A program made the translations under genes and the position numbers. The notes under the pieces are model-generated. The model ran no database searches. It was not told the origin of the DNA and saw nothing but the letters and a program-made list of their open reading frames with translations. DNA of 64,000 nucleotides. Source: Halodesulfovibrio aestuarii. GTDB taxonomy: Bacteria; Desulfobacterota; Desulfovibrionia; Desulfovibrionales; Desulfovibrionaceae. Positions 50,494-59,408 of this stretch are shown here, one piece after another; position 1 is the first letter of the stretch, and each line of letters opens with the position of its first letter. The DNA lies in the NCBI RefSeq assembly GCF_050571805.1, contig NZ_CP192219.1; one strand, 5' to 3'.

Positions 50494-52491
50494 ATGCCTT
50501 CTCGTAAAGACCTCGCCAATGCAGTCCGCGCTCTGAGCATGGACGCTGTGCAGCAAGCAAACTCAGGCCACCCAGGCGCGCCAATGGGTATGGCTGATAT
50601 TGCTGAAGTTCTCTGGAACGATTTTCTTAAGCATAACCCAAGCAACCCTGCATGGGCTAACCGTGACCGTTTTGTACTGTCTAACGGTCATGCTTCCATG
50701 CTTATTTACTCTTTACTGCATCTCTCCGGTTACGACCTGAGCCTCGAAGAGATCAAAAATTTCCGTCAGATGGGTTCAAAAACTCCGGGTCATCCAGAAT
50801 ATGGCATGACTCCGGGTGTTGAACTTACTACTGGCCCTCTTGGTCAGGGTATCGCTACCGCAGTGGGTATGGCAGTTGCTGAAAAAGCACTCGCTAAGCA
50901 CTTCAACCGTGACGGCTTTGACGTTGTAGATCACTACACCTACGTTTTCATGGGTGATGGTTGTTTAATGGAAGGTGTCTCTCACGAAGCATGTTCTTTT
51001 GCCGGTACTCTTGGTCTCGGTAAATTGATCGCATTCTGGGATGATAACGGTATCTCCATTGACGGTAAAGTTGACCACTGGTTCGACGAAGACACCGCTG
51101 CACGCTACGAAGCATACGGCTGGCATGTCGTTCGCAACGTAGATGGGCATAACCCTGAAGCAATCAAAAAAGCTGTTGAAGAAGCAAAAGCAGAAACTGC
51201 TAAACCTTCTCTCATCTGCTGTCGCACAATCATTGGTTTCGGTGCTCCGCACAAGCAGGGTACTGCTGCAACCCACGGTGCTCCTCTTGGCGATGATGAG
51301 ATCGCAGCTACCCGTAAAGAAATCGGTTGGGCTCATCCTGCTTTTGAAATCCCAACTGAGGTTGCTGATGCATGGAACGCTCGTGAGCGTGGTGCAGAAG
51401 CTGAAAAAGAATGGGACGGCATGTTTGCAAGCTACCAGGTTGCACATCCTGAACTTTCTAAAGAATTTATCCGCCGCATGGCTGGTGATCTCCCAGAATC
51501 TTTCGAAGATCTTGCACAGAAAGCAATTGATGCAGCAAACGCTGCCGCTAAATCTGCTGCAACCCGTAAAGATTCTCCGGTTGCGCTTAACGCTTTCGGC
51601 CCTGCCATGCCTGAACTCCTTGGTGGATCTGCAGACCTCACCGGTTCTGTAGGTACTAAGTGGGATCAGTATGAGCTTCTCTGCAAAGAGAACTGGGATG
51701 GAAACTACATGTCTTACGGCGTTCGTGAGTTCGGCATGGGTGCTATGATGAACGGTATGGCACTGCATGGCGGTATCATTCCTTACGCTGGTACCTTCCT
51801 CGTATTCTCCGACTACGCTAAGAACGCAATTCGCCTTTCCGCTCTCATGGGCATCCGTACTCTCTGGGTACTTACCCACGACTCCATCGGTCTTGGCGAA
51901 GACGGCCCTACCCATCAGCCTGTTGAACATCTTGCTGGTCTGCGTTTGATCCCTAACTGTCATGTATGGCGTCCTTGCGATACTGTTGAATCCATCGAAG
52001 CGTGGAAGTCCGGTATCGAAACCAAGAATGCTCCTTCCTGCTTCTCCATGTCCCGTCAGACTCTGCCGTTTATGGAACGCACTGAAGAAGCTCTCGCTAA
52101 TGTTAAACGTGGTGGTTACGTACTTCGTGACTGTGAAGGTACTCCTGAGTGTATCCTTATCGCTTCCGGTTCTGAAGTTGGTCTCGCTGTAGAAGCATAT
52201 GATCGCCTTACTACTGTAGGTCGTAAGGTTCGTGTTGTTTCTATGCCTTGTACTAATATCTTTGATGCTCAGGATGCAGAATACAAAGAAAGCGTATTGC
52301 CTTCTTCCGTTACTGCCCGCGTTGCAGTCGAAGCAGCGGCAGCTGATTTCTGGTATAAATATGTAGGTCTTGCAGGTCGTGTAATCGGCATGACTACCTT
52401 CGGTGAATCTGCACCGGCTGGTGAACTCTTCAAGCACTTCGGTTTTACCGTTGAGCATGTTGTAGAAGCTGCTGAAGAAACTATGCGTTAA
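50494..52491 (+). CDS. tkt: Transketolase
   Basis: A 665-aa thiamine diphosphate enzyme of the non-oxidative pentose phosphate pathway. The TPP motif is GDGCLMEGVSHEA...DDNGIS. Other marks: SGHPGAPMGMADIAEVLW, SNGHASMLIYSLLH, VREFGMGAMMNGMALHGG and THDSIGLGEDGPTHQPVEHLAGLR. RBS AGGAGGAAACG is strong. It closes the conserved translation/sugar-phosphate block and is followed by two terminators. Confidence 0.97.
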   Translation: MPSRKDLANAVRALSMDAVQQANSGHPGAPMGMADIAEVLWNDFLKHNPSNPAWANRDRFVLSNGHASMLIYSLLHLSGYDLSLEEIKNFRQMGSKTPGHPEYGMTPGVELTTGPLGQGIATAVGMAVAEKALAKHFNRDGFDVVDHYTYVFMGDGCLMEGVSHEACSFAGTLGLGKLIAFWDDNGISIDGKVDHWFDEDTAARYEAYGWHVVRNVDGHNPEAIKKAVEEAKAETAKPSLICCRTIIGFGAPHKQGTAATHGAPLGDDEIAATRKEIGWAHPAFEIPTEVADAWNARERGAEAEKEWDGMFASYQVAHPELSKEFIRRMAGDLPESFEDLAQKAIDAANAAAKSAATRKDSPVALNAFGPAMPELLGGSADLTGSVGTKWDQYELLCKENWDGNYMSYGVREFGMGAMMNGMALHGGIIPYAGTFLVFSDYAKNAIRLSALMGIRTLWVLTHDSIGLGEDGPTHQPVEHLAGLRLIPNCHVWRPCDTVESIEAWKSGIETKNAPSCFSMSRQTLPFMERTEEALANVKRGGYVLRDCEGTPECILIASGSEVGLAVEAYDRLTTVGRKVRVVSMPCTNIFDAQDAEYKESVLPSSVTARVAVEAAAADFWYKYVGLAGRVIGMTTFGESAPAGELFKHFGFTVEHVVEAAEETMR

Positions 52492-52606
52492 GATTAGGCT
52501 CTAATCTGCTTTATTAGGCTGACAATTTTGTATTGCAGTATAAAAAAGTTACGGCTTAATGATGATGGAGTGTAATGCTTCATAACTAAAGCCCTCTTAT
52601 AGAATT

Positions 52607-52645
52607 AAACCCCAAGCACATGTTACGTGTTTGGGGTTTTTTTTT
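52607..52645 (+). terminator. Terminator after tkt
   Basis: Stem AAACCCCAAGCAC / GTGTTTGGGGTTT with one mismatch, 7-nt loop, then T9 or more. Confidence 0.92.
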
Positions 52646-52691
52646 GATATGGCAATTTAGAGTTATTGGAGATGGTGAAGATAACAAAGAG

Positions 52692-52725
52692 GCCCCCTGT
52701 ACGGTTGTACAGGGGGCTTTTATTT
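52692..52725 (+). terminator. Second terminator downstream of tkt
   Basis: Perfect 11-bp stem GCCCCCTGTAC / GTACAGGGGGC with GGTT loop and a T-rich tail. The remaining bases to 52916 hold no gene; they are AT-rich and must contain the promoter of the accessory module. Confidence 0.87.
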
Positions 52726-52916
52726 TGTGAAAAGTTTTTAGCTCTATCCCCCAAAAATGTTTCAGGTATGAAGGTTAAATAAAAGCAGCTATATAGAAGC
52801 TTTTATATTTTTATGTGGCTTCATAAGCCGCATGAAGAGAGGACACAACATAGTTAAATTTGGCGGTTATATTAGTCAGTAATGCGGTGTAAATTCTATT
52901 TCAACGGAGAAATGTA

Positions 52917-53270
52917 ATGGATGAGCAAAAAAAAATTGTTGAAAGAATTGCAAGCATTGTTTTGGCAGCATCAAACAATGAACTTTCAGTAATGCAGACA
53001 GCATCTATATTGCAGAAGATGAATATTAGTCGAAGTTACAGTTCTAATTTGCTCAAAAAATATACAGAGTTCTCTATTTTTAAATTTATTGAACAAGAAA
53101 AAATGTACAGATTACGTTTGAAAATATCTCAAGATCGGAAATATACAATTGAAAATGCATGTATAGAATTTGGGATATGCAAACAAGATCATGTAATAGA
53201 GAAATTTAAAAAAAAATATATCGTTACACCAGGTAGCTATAAGAAAATACATCATAAAGAAGTAACCTAA
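52917..53270 (+). CDS. Stand-alone AraC-type HTH protein
   Basis: A 117-aa protein that looks like only the double-HTH DNA-binding part of AraC regulators: NISRSYSSNLLKKYTEFSIFKFI, a basic linker YRLRLKISQDR, then ACIEFGICKQDHVIEKFKKKYIVTPGSYKK. No sensor domain. Strikingly AT-rich, with many AAA and AAT codons, unlike its neighbours, which suggests recent transfer. RBS GGAGA is 6 nt before the ATG. It lies 40 bp before the RhiA-like gene and may control it. Confidence 0.75.
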   Translation: MDEQKKIVERIASIVLAASNNELSVMQTASILQKMNISRSYSSNLLKKYTEFSIFKFIEQEKMYRLRLKISQDRKYTIENACIEFGICKQDHVIEKFKKKYIVTPGSYKKIHHKEVT

Positions 53271-53310
53271 TAATAGGTTTTTCATAACACTATAACCGTA
53301 GGAGATTGTT

Positions 53311-53934
53311 ATGCAGTACAATGTAGTTTTCAAGAACAATTCAAAAAACAACATGAATTTTTGTTTGTTTCAAAAAAACCCGGACTTAGAAAAGTATGAA
53401 GCCCTTTCGCTTGCATGGCTGGTAAAAAGCTGCGCTCCTGATGCAAATCTCGAAATGAAATGGGAAGTTGACTACGGATGCTCATGGAGCCGTGATGGCG
53501 CTCTTGGTGATGTAGCAAAATACCGCACATGGCAGACTAAAACTATCGATCCTTCAAACAGTAATGTCGTGACTCTTTCATACAACCATAAAGTGAATGA
53601 CTTCTATTTTGGTCCTCTGCGACCTTCCTCTGAAAGTGGAAAAGGTACGCTTCACATTGTTCAGGATGGTAGTGTGCCTGCTGGACTGGCAACTGTTGGG
53701 GTAAGTATGGCAGGGATTCCTGCAATTGCTTTAAAAGCACAGCCTAACTTTACCTACAAGTTCACTCCACATCCAAAATACTGGGCTGTCTTCGGTGATT
53801 TTACTCCGGGTGATGTCATTGATCTGGAAGAACTGACGAATGTGTGTGAAATCGAATTCAAAGCAGGCGAAAGCAGCATGTATGTCGAATTAAACAGCGA
53901 TAATACTTGGAGCGAACCAAAACCGCTTGGCTAA
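53311..53934 (+). CDS. RhiA-like protein (tentative)
   Basis: A 207-aa protein without signal peptide or membrane part. It resembles, by memory of sequence pattern, RhiA, a rhizosphere-expressed protein of Rhizobium: YNVVFKNNSKNNMNFCLFQKNPDL, ALSLAWLVK, VDYGCSWSRDG, then TPHPKYWAVFGDFTPGDVIDLEELTN. Its molecular role is unknown. RBS AGGAGAT is strong. An 11-bp hairpin follows its stop. Alternative: an unrelated beta-rich protein. Confidence 0.5.
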   Translation: MQYNVVFKNNSKNNMNFCLFQKNPDLEKYEALSLAWLVKSCAPDANLEMKWEVDYGCSWSRDGALGDVAKYRTWQTKTIDPSNSNVVTLSYNHKVNDFYFGPLRPSSESGKGTLHIVQDGSVPAGLATVGVSMAGIPAIALKAQPNFTYKFTPHPKYWAVFGDFTPGDVIDLEELTNVCEIEFKAGESSMYVELNSDNTWSEPKPLG

Positions 53935-53953
53935 TATTCCCCACCCCATAATA

Positions 53954-53990
53954 GAAGCTCAGAGTGACTTTATTGTTGCTCTGGGCTTCT
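53954..53990 (+). terminator. Hairpin between the RhiA-like and protease genes
   Basis: GAAGCTCAGAG / CTCTGGGCTTC, 11 bp with one T-G pair, 14-nt loop, weak T tail. It may stop part of the transcripts before the protease gene. Confidence 0.5.
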
Positions 53991-54020
53991 TCATACAACG
54001 TATAGAATTATGGAGCGAAC

Positions 54021-54650
54021 ATGTATAATTACTTTGTGTATGTTGTTGACTCGCAGTCACCGATGGATTTGTGCAATGGTCGTAGTATTGCAACTGGGTT
54101 GCGCGATGCACTAACCTCAATTCGTATTCCATGTGAATATTTTTTGGCATTAAATAAGGAAATGTTCACGTATGCGCTAGGTCAGGCATTGGAAGAACTG
54201 GTGCTGAGAAAGAAATTGCAGGGAGGTGTAAATCCATACCCGATAATTCATTTGAGTATGCATGGAAACAAAACAGGTATCGGGTTAACAAGTGGTGAAT
54301 ATGTCTCCTGGAGTGAATTGCAAAAGCTTCTTGAGCCATTTAAGAAACTTCTTGGGGAAGCCCCCGTTCTTTGTATGGGCTCTTGCGAAGGGATGCACGC
54401 AGCAGATTGGGGTGGATTGTCTGCCAATTCTTACAAGTGCATTATTGGCAATGCTGAGAAAGTGCTTCAGTCTGATCTAACGACAGGGTATTTGGCCTTT
54501 TATAACGGTGTCTTTTATCATACGACGGATGCTGAAAAGCTTATAAGTGTGATGCGGCAAGCATCGTTTGATCAGAATTTCTATTACCAGAAAGGTGCTG
54601 GCACTAATGTGGTGCAGTTCAAGAGTGCCATGGCCACTGACCGCCAATAA
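54021..54650 (+). CDS. Caspase/CHAT-like cysteine protease-fold protein
   Basis: A 209-aa protein with a His-Cys dyad in the caspase-like order: IIHLSMHGNKTGIGLTSGEYVSWSEL with His81, then APVLCMGSCEG with Cys122, 41 residues apart. The following YKCIIGNAEKVLQSDLTTGYLAFYNGVF fits the C-terminal strand/helix of the fold. There is no other domain and no signal peptide. Known: such proteases often act as regulated effectors in bacterial stress or defence systems. Partner and trigger are unknown here. RBS GGAGC is upstream. Family assignment is by motif only. Confidence 0.68.
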   Translation: MYNYFVYVVDSQSPMDLCNGRSIATGLRDALTSIRIPCEYFLALNKEMFTYALGQALEELVLRKKLQGGVNPYPIIHLSMHGNKTGIGLTSGEYVSWSELQKLLEPFKKLLGEAPVLCMGSCEGMHAADWGGLSANSYKCIIGNAEKVLQSDLTTGYLAFYNGVFYHTTDAEKLISVMRQASFDQNFYYQKGAGTNVVQFKSAMATDRQ

Positions 54651-54683
54651 ATCTTGTCTGGTTAGAAAAAAATATTCATGAAC

Positions 54684-54719
54684 GGTGCGGTGCTCTTGTT
54701 TAGAGTGCCGTACCTTTTT
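54684..54719 (+). terminator. Terminator after the caspase-like gene
   Basis: GGTGCGGTGCTCT / AGAGTGCCGTACC pairs along 13 bp with three G-T wobbles, 5-nt loop, then T5. It closes the accessory module. Confidence 0.82.
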
Positions 54720-54874
54720 CTGTGAAATGAACTCTCTCTAGTGACATTCAAATATCAAACAGGTATGTTTACAATTGGTACTGCACGTGACTTTGTGATC
54801 AGGTGTATGTTATTTCAGTACCAGTCCATAATTATCTAAATTTCAAATCAGTTACCGATCATAACTGGAGCATC

Positions 54875-57304
54875 ATGAGCAAGATCCGGCCTCTTCCTGC
54901 CAAAAAACTACGCGCTAAACTTGCGCTTTCTCATATTCCATACAAAAGCAGCAACGATATTAAGCTAGATGTGAGCTTTGTTCATGCACCACAACCTCGT
55001 GCGATGCAGGCACTTGAACTTGCTTTGCATATTAAAGATAACGGCTACAACATCTTTTTGGCAGGTTGTGCCAACCTTGGCCGTAACTACATGTTACAAG
55101 AATTCTTGCGTGAAAAGGCGCAGGCGTTGCCTGTTCCGCCAGATATGCTGTACGTGAATAATTTTGACGATCCCGATGCACCGATTCTGCTTACTGTACC
55201 AGCGGGTAAAGGGCGTGCTCTTAAGCAGGATTTTTCTCAGGCCATCGCAAATGTGCGAAAGGAACTTCCTAAGCGTTTTGAAAGTGACAGCTATCTGAAA
55301 AAACGTACCATCATCATGGAGCAGTTTGCAGACGAGCGGGATGCTTTGTTTAAAGAGATGGATTCTATTGCTGGAAAAGAAGGATTCCATATGGATCTGG
55401 ATGAGCAGGGCAGCATCACACTGTACCCGCTTATCGATGGAAAGCGTCTTTCAGAAGAAGAGTTCGAACGTATTGACGAAGCATTGAAAAAAAGCCTTAA
55501 AAATAAGGGTGATAAGCTGTTGCAGGCTTTGAACACCTTGCTGCGCAATATGAATAATGCAGAGCAGGCGCTTCGTACTAAAGAGCAAAATTTAGATAAA
55601 GAACTGACCACTGAAGTTCTTGAAGAGTTGCTGCAGCCGGTAATTAAAGAATATGAAGAGTGTTGTCATAGTGAGACTCTTACTGGGTTTTTCAATGCTG
55701 CCAAGGAAGATATTTTAGAGCATGTGGAGGCGTTGCTGCCGAAAGAACCTTCCAATGCTCCTCTTTCTTTGCCGGAGGCTCTGCAGCAACAGCATCCGGA
55801 AGATGCTACTGCCCCATATGAGATTAACGTCTTTGTCGACCATTCAGAAACAAAGGGTGCACCGATTATTCTTGATGATCACCCTACAGTGACAAACCTT
55901 CTTGGTTGTATTGAGCGTGAAGCTGAAATGGGTGCGTTGATTACAGACTTTTCTCTTATTAAATCCGGTTCATTGCATCAGGCAAATGGCGGGTTCCTGC
56001 TGTTGCATATAGAAGATATTCTTTCTCAGAGTGGTTCATGGGAAGGACTTATGCGCGCGTTGCGTTCCGGCATGGTTCGTATTGAAGATACAGAAGAAGG
56101 GCAGGAAGCAACCAAAACAAAAGGTATAGAACCTGAACCGCTTTTGCTTGATCTTAAAGTTATCTTGATAGGCGCTGAAGAAATTTATGAACAGTTGCTG
56201 GAATCTGATGATCGTTTCCCAAAACTGTTTAAGATCAAAGCCCATCTCAATGATGCAATGCTGCGAGACAAAGAAGGCTATGCAGTTTACCTGCATCGTA
56301 TGGCAGGCATTATTGATGATGGTGACTTATTGCCGTTCACTAAAGAGGCCATGGCAGAAGTTATCGACTACGGTTCACGCATTGTTGAAGATCAGACCCG
56401 TCTTTCTCTTAAGTTTCCCTTGATTAGGGAGATTATGATTGAAGCATCTGCGCTGGCATCCATGGATAAGAAAAAAGCCGTGGATGGGGCTGTTGTTCAC
56501 AAGACACTCGTTACACGTCATTACCGGAATAATCTGTACGAAGAATTATTCTTTGAAGAATATGATCGTGACTTGATTAAAGTTACCACTCATGGCGAAA
56601 AGATTGGCCGTGTTAACGGACTTTCCGTGTCCATGTATGGTGATTTTGAGTTTGGTTTACCGCATCAGATAGCGTCTACAGTTGGCGTAGGACACGGCGG
56701 GGTTATTGACCTCGAACGCGAAGCAGAGCTGAGTGGGCCTATTCATACTAAAGCGATGATGATCTTGAAGAGTTACCTCATTGGTATGTTTGCACACAAT
56801 AAGCCGCTGGTGTTGACCGGCTCGTTATATTTTGAGCAGGGATATGCCGGTGTTGAAGGTGACTCTGCCTCCGGTGCCGAACTTGCTGCGTTGCTTTCCG
56901 CACTTGCAGAGGTCCCATTGTCCCAATCGCTTGCTTTCACCGGTGCCGTTTCTCAAAGTGGTGAGATCCTCGCTGTGGGCGGTGTTACCCGCAAGATTGA
57001 GGGGTACTTCGATATTTGTTCACGTCGTGGCCTTACGGGGCTACAGGGCGTTATTATGCCTAAAGACAATGTGGATCAGCTCATGCTGAAACGCGAGATT
57101 GCTGACAAGGTGGAAGAGGGACTCTTCAGCATTTATCCAGTGACGTACATTGAAGAGGCTCTGGAACTGCTTACTGGTATGAAATGTGGTTCCAGACGCA
57201 AAGACGGTTCTTTCACCAAGGATTCTCTCTTTGATCGTGTCGACAGACGTCTTAAGGAGCTTGGCCGTCTGGCTACCCATGCCTACAAACAGAATAAAAA
57301 GTAG
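54875..57304 (+). CDS. Lon-family ATP-dependent protease (AAA_32/LonB-like type)
   Basis: An 809-aa protein of the non-canonical Lon group. The order is: N-terminal region, AAA-like domain interrupted by a long helical insert (about residues 130-290), LID, and a C-terminal Lon protease domain with the catalytic Ser in EGDSASGAELAAL and Lys in VGGVTRKIEG. The P-loop region reads FLAGCANLGRNYM, without the GK[ST] of Walker A, while GGFLLLHIEDIL looks like Walker B, so ATP use is uncertain. I start at MSKIRPLP (54875) with TGGAGC before it. Confidence 0.9.
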   Translation: MSKIRPLPAKKLRAKLALSHIPYKSSNDIKLDVSFVHAPQPRAMQALELALHIKDNGYNIFLAGCANLGRNYMLQEFLREKAQALPVPPDMLYVNNFDDPDAPILLTVPAGKGRALKQDFSQAIANVRKELPKRFESDSYLKKRTIIMEQFADERDALFKEMDSIAGKEGFHMDLDEQGSITLYPLIDGKRLSEEEFERIDEALKKSLKNKGDKLLQALNTLLRNMNNAEQALRTKEQNLDKELTTEVLEELLQPVIKEYEECCHSETLTGFFNAAKEDILEHVEALLPKEPSNAPLSLPEALQQQHPEDATAPYEINVFVDHSETKGAPIILDDHPTVTNLLGCIEREAEMGALITDFSLIKSGSLHQANGGFLLLHIEDILSQSGSWEGLMRALRSGMVRIEDTEEGQEATKTKGIEPEPLLLDLKVILIGAEEIYEQLLESDDRFPKLFKIKAHLNDAMLRDKEGYAVYLHRMAGIIDDGDLLPFTKEAMAEVIDYGSRIVEDQTRLSLKFPLIREIMIEASALASMDKKKAVDGAVVHKTLVTRHYRNNLYEELFFEEYDRDLIKVTTHGEKIGRVNGLSVSMYGDFEFGLPHQIASTVGVGHGGVIDLEREAELSGPIHTKAMMILKSYLIGMFAHNKPLVLTGSLYFEQGYAGVEGDSASGAELAALLSALAEVPLSQSLAFTGAVSQSGEILAVGGVTRKIEGYFDICSRRGLTGLQGVIMPKDNVDQLMLKREIADKVEEGLFSIYPVTYIEEALELLTGMKCGSRRKDGSFTKDSLFDRVDRRLKELGRLATHAYKQNKK

Positions 57305-57385
57305 TCTGTGCTATTGTAAGGCACGGCTTGCGGGCGTTGTGCCGTGTATGTACTATAGCTATACATGTATTGTTTCTGAGGATGT

Positions 57386-58114
57386 ATGGATTCATTTTCT
57401 GTAAGTGTAGTTATACCAGTGTGGCATGAAGCCGCCGGTATTAATGAACGCATCGCGCATGTATTTCAGCGCGCGGCAGAAGCAGACGTTCCTCCTGCTG
57501 TGGAAGTTATCGTTGCGGATGGAGATCCGGAAGCAACAACGCTTGCAGCTATTAAGCATGTTGGAGTCATTTCTGTGAAATCTCCTCAGGGGCGTGCTGT
57601 GCAGATGAACGCCGGTGCAGCACGGGCTACAGGTGATGTTTTGTTGTTTTTGCATGCAGATACGGTACTTCCTGTCCGTGCTTTTGATTTGATCCGTAAC
57701 GTATTTGAAAAGAGCACTCCTGCAAAATCTAGTGCAAAGGCGGGGGCTTTTACCCTCTCTATTGCCAGCGATAGCAGGTTCTTATATCTTGTAAGTATGC
57801 TGGCCAATTGGCGTAACAGGCTAACCCGTACTCCGTACGGGGATCAGGCACAGTTTTTTGTTCGAACATATTTTGAAGAGCTTTCAGGATATGCTCCCAT
57901 TCCACTTATGGAAGATGTGGATATAATGCGCAGGATTCGTGGACGTAACGAACCTGTCGTAATTATCAATTCCCCGGTTTCTACGTCTGCCCGCAGATGG
58001 GAAACGGAAGGCATATATAAATGTACGTTACGCAACGTGCTGTTGCGTTTATTATACGGGGCAGGCGTTTCTGCTCAAACACTTTCGAATTGGTATCGCG
58101 CCATGAAGGGGTAG
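57386..58114 (+). CDS. TIGR04283-type family 2 glycosyltransferase
   Basis: A 242-aa GT-A fold protein: VSVVIPVWHEAAGINERI, VIVADGDPEATTLAA, GRAVQMNAGAARATGDVLLFLHADTVLP and PYGDQAQFFVRTYFEELSGYAPIPLMEDVDIMRRI. This group is often named arsenosugar biosynthesis glycosyltransferase, but no arsenic gene is near. The next gene starts 5 bp after its stop and belongs to the partner family, so the two surely work together. Confidence 0.87.
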   Translation: MDSFSVSVVIPVWHEAAGINERIAHVFQRAAEADVPPAVEVIVADGDPEATTLAAIKHVGVISVKSPQGRAVQMNAGAARATGDVLLFLHADTVLPVRAFDLIRNVFEKSTPAKSSAKAGAFTLSIASDSRFLYLVSMLANWRNRLTRTPYGDQAQFFVRTYFEELSGYAPIPLMEDVDIMRRIRGRNEPVVIINSPVSTSARRWETEGIYKCTLRNVLLRLLYGAGVSAQTLSNWYRAMKG

Positions 58115-58119
58115 CTTTA

Positions 58120-58848
58120 ATGACCGACACATGTATTCTTTTTTTCATTAAATATCCGGAGCACGGCAATGTTAAAACACGACTTGCCAAAGTTGTTGGC
58201 GAAGATGTTGCTACCTCATTGTACCGTAACTTTGTACAGGACATGCTCAAAGGATTTGAGACGGTAGATTCGCAACTTCGTATTTGCTACGCTCCATACG
58301 GAACAAACGGCTCGGGAAAGAACTTTAAAAGCTGGCTTGGATCTCAGTACGAATATCGCGAACAGAAAGGGGATGACATTGGTGCGCGTATGAAGCATGC
58401 CATGCAGTCCGCTTTTGACGAAGGGTTCCGGCGTGTGATTATCATCGGTAGTGATATACCTGATTTCCCACCGGAACTGATCACGAAAGCGTTTTTAGAT
58501 CTTGATATGCAAGATGCAGCTGTAGGTCCTTCATACGACGGTGGGTACTACCTGATCGGTTTCAGAAAGGACACTTTTATTCCTGAAGTGTTCGACGAAA
58601 TACCTTGGTCAACACGCGATGTGTATCGTGCAACCCTTTCCAAAATGCAGAATGCCGGTCTTGAACTTATTCGTCTGCCGGACTGGAATGATGTTGATAC
58701 AATCTGGGATTTGAACTTGTTGTTCAGAACCAACCGTAACAGTTCCTTCCGTAAGTCCTCCACATTCGCAATTTTACGTGAGCATTCAGACCTGATCCGT
58801 CAATTTGACGTTGACTTGCCAACACACTGTCGGTTTGACGAAGAGTAG
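58120..58848 (+). CDS. TIGR04282/DUF2064-type glycosyltransferase
   Basis: A 242-aa nucleotide-sugar transferase-like protein: CILFFIKYPEHGNVKTRLAKVVG, GDDIGARMKHAMQSAFDEG, VIIIGSDIPDFPPELI, AAVGPSYDGGYYLIGF and FDEIPWSTRDVYRATL. It is the usual partner of the preceding family. I use the ATG at 58120 with AGGGG just upstream; the open frame to 58021 overlaps the previous gene. The final product is unknown. Confidence 0.87.
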   Translation: MTDTCILFFIKYPEHGNVKTRLAKVVGEDVATSLYRNFVQDMLKGFETVDSQLRICYAPYGTNGSGKNFKSWLGSQYEYREQKGDDIGARMKHAMQSAFDEGFRRVIIIGSDIPDFPPELITKAFLDLDMQDAAVGPSYDGGYYLIGFRKDTFIPEVFDEIPWSTRDVYRATLSKMQNAGLELIRLPDWNDVDTIWDLNLLFRTNRNSSFRKSSTFAILREHSDLIRQFDVDLPTHCRFDEE

Positions 58849-58870
58849 AGTGTTTTAGACTAAAAATGGA

Positions 58871-58907
58871 AATAGCCTATGTCAGTTATGACATAGGCTA
58901 TTTTTTT
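58871..58907 (+). terminator. Terminator after the glycosyltransferase pair
   Basis: Perfect 14-bp stem AATAGCCTATGTCA / TGACATAGGCTATT with GTTA loop and T7. Confidence 0.94.
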
Positions 58908-58981
58908 GCCGTTAGGCGTCTTGCGGTGCAGACAAAGTGGGGAAGGAACTTTGGCAGGACACTCACGATAAGGCAAAGAGA

Positions 58982-59155
58982 TTATTCTGTAGGAGCGTAG
59001 TAGCAACGCTTGGGAGAGTGAATCTTACCAGCTTCCTTCAGTTTTTTTATTGCTTTGGATACTTCCTTACTATCAACACCCAATACTTCTGCTACTTCAC
59101 CTGGGCGGACAGGTTTACCTGCGTTTTTCATTGCTTCAAGAACGTTAGCTTCCAT
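58982..59155 (-). CDS. Small winged-helix DNA-binding protein, 57 aa
   Basis: Reads MEANVLEAMKNAGKPVRPGE, then VAEVLGVDSKEVSKAIKKLK and EAGKIHSPKRCYYAPTE. It is a minimal HTH: helix, helix-turn-helix (VAEVLGVDSKEVSKAIKKL) and a basic wing (KRCYYAP). RBS AGGAG is 6 nt before the ATG and a strong promoter lies upstream. It resembles small MarR- or ArsR-like winged helices. Target unknown. The terminator at 58871 is convergent to it. Confidence 0.85.
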   Translation of the reverse strand: MEANVLEAMKNAGKPVRPGEVAEVLGVDSKEVSKAIKKLKEAGKIHSPKRCYYAPTE

Positions 59156-59188
59156 GGGAAACTCCTGATGTTTATTTAGTATAGATTC

Positions 59189-59217
59189 CTATTATCGATA
59201 AGGTGGTGTGCTGTCAA
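59189..59217 (-). promoter_or_regulatory. Sigma-70 promoter of the small winged-helix gene
   Basis: On the minus strand TTGACA (59217-59212), 17-bp spacer, TAATAG (59194-59189). The predicted start gives a 5' leader of about 27 nt. Confidence 0.75.
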
Positions 59218-59408
59218 TAAATATAGTCAAAAAAAACTAACTTGTTCTGATAGGTACAGATCGAGTATTTTTTGTATAACTATGCATATAGTAAAGAATA
59301 ACAACTTATTTTGGTTGCCCGAAAGACGAACAGGGAGGTACTATAGTTCTATTACCCAGTAATTGAGCCAAAGCCCTGCATGTTCGGCAGGAAAGAAGGG
59401 AGCGGAAT

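Noticed and set aside
50965..52458. 497-aa antisense ORF under tkt
   Set aside because: Shadow frame of a strongly biased, highly expressed gene; no motif recognised and no start signal.
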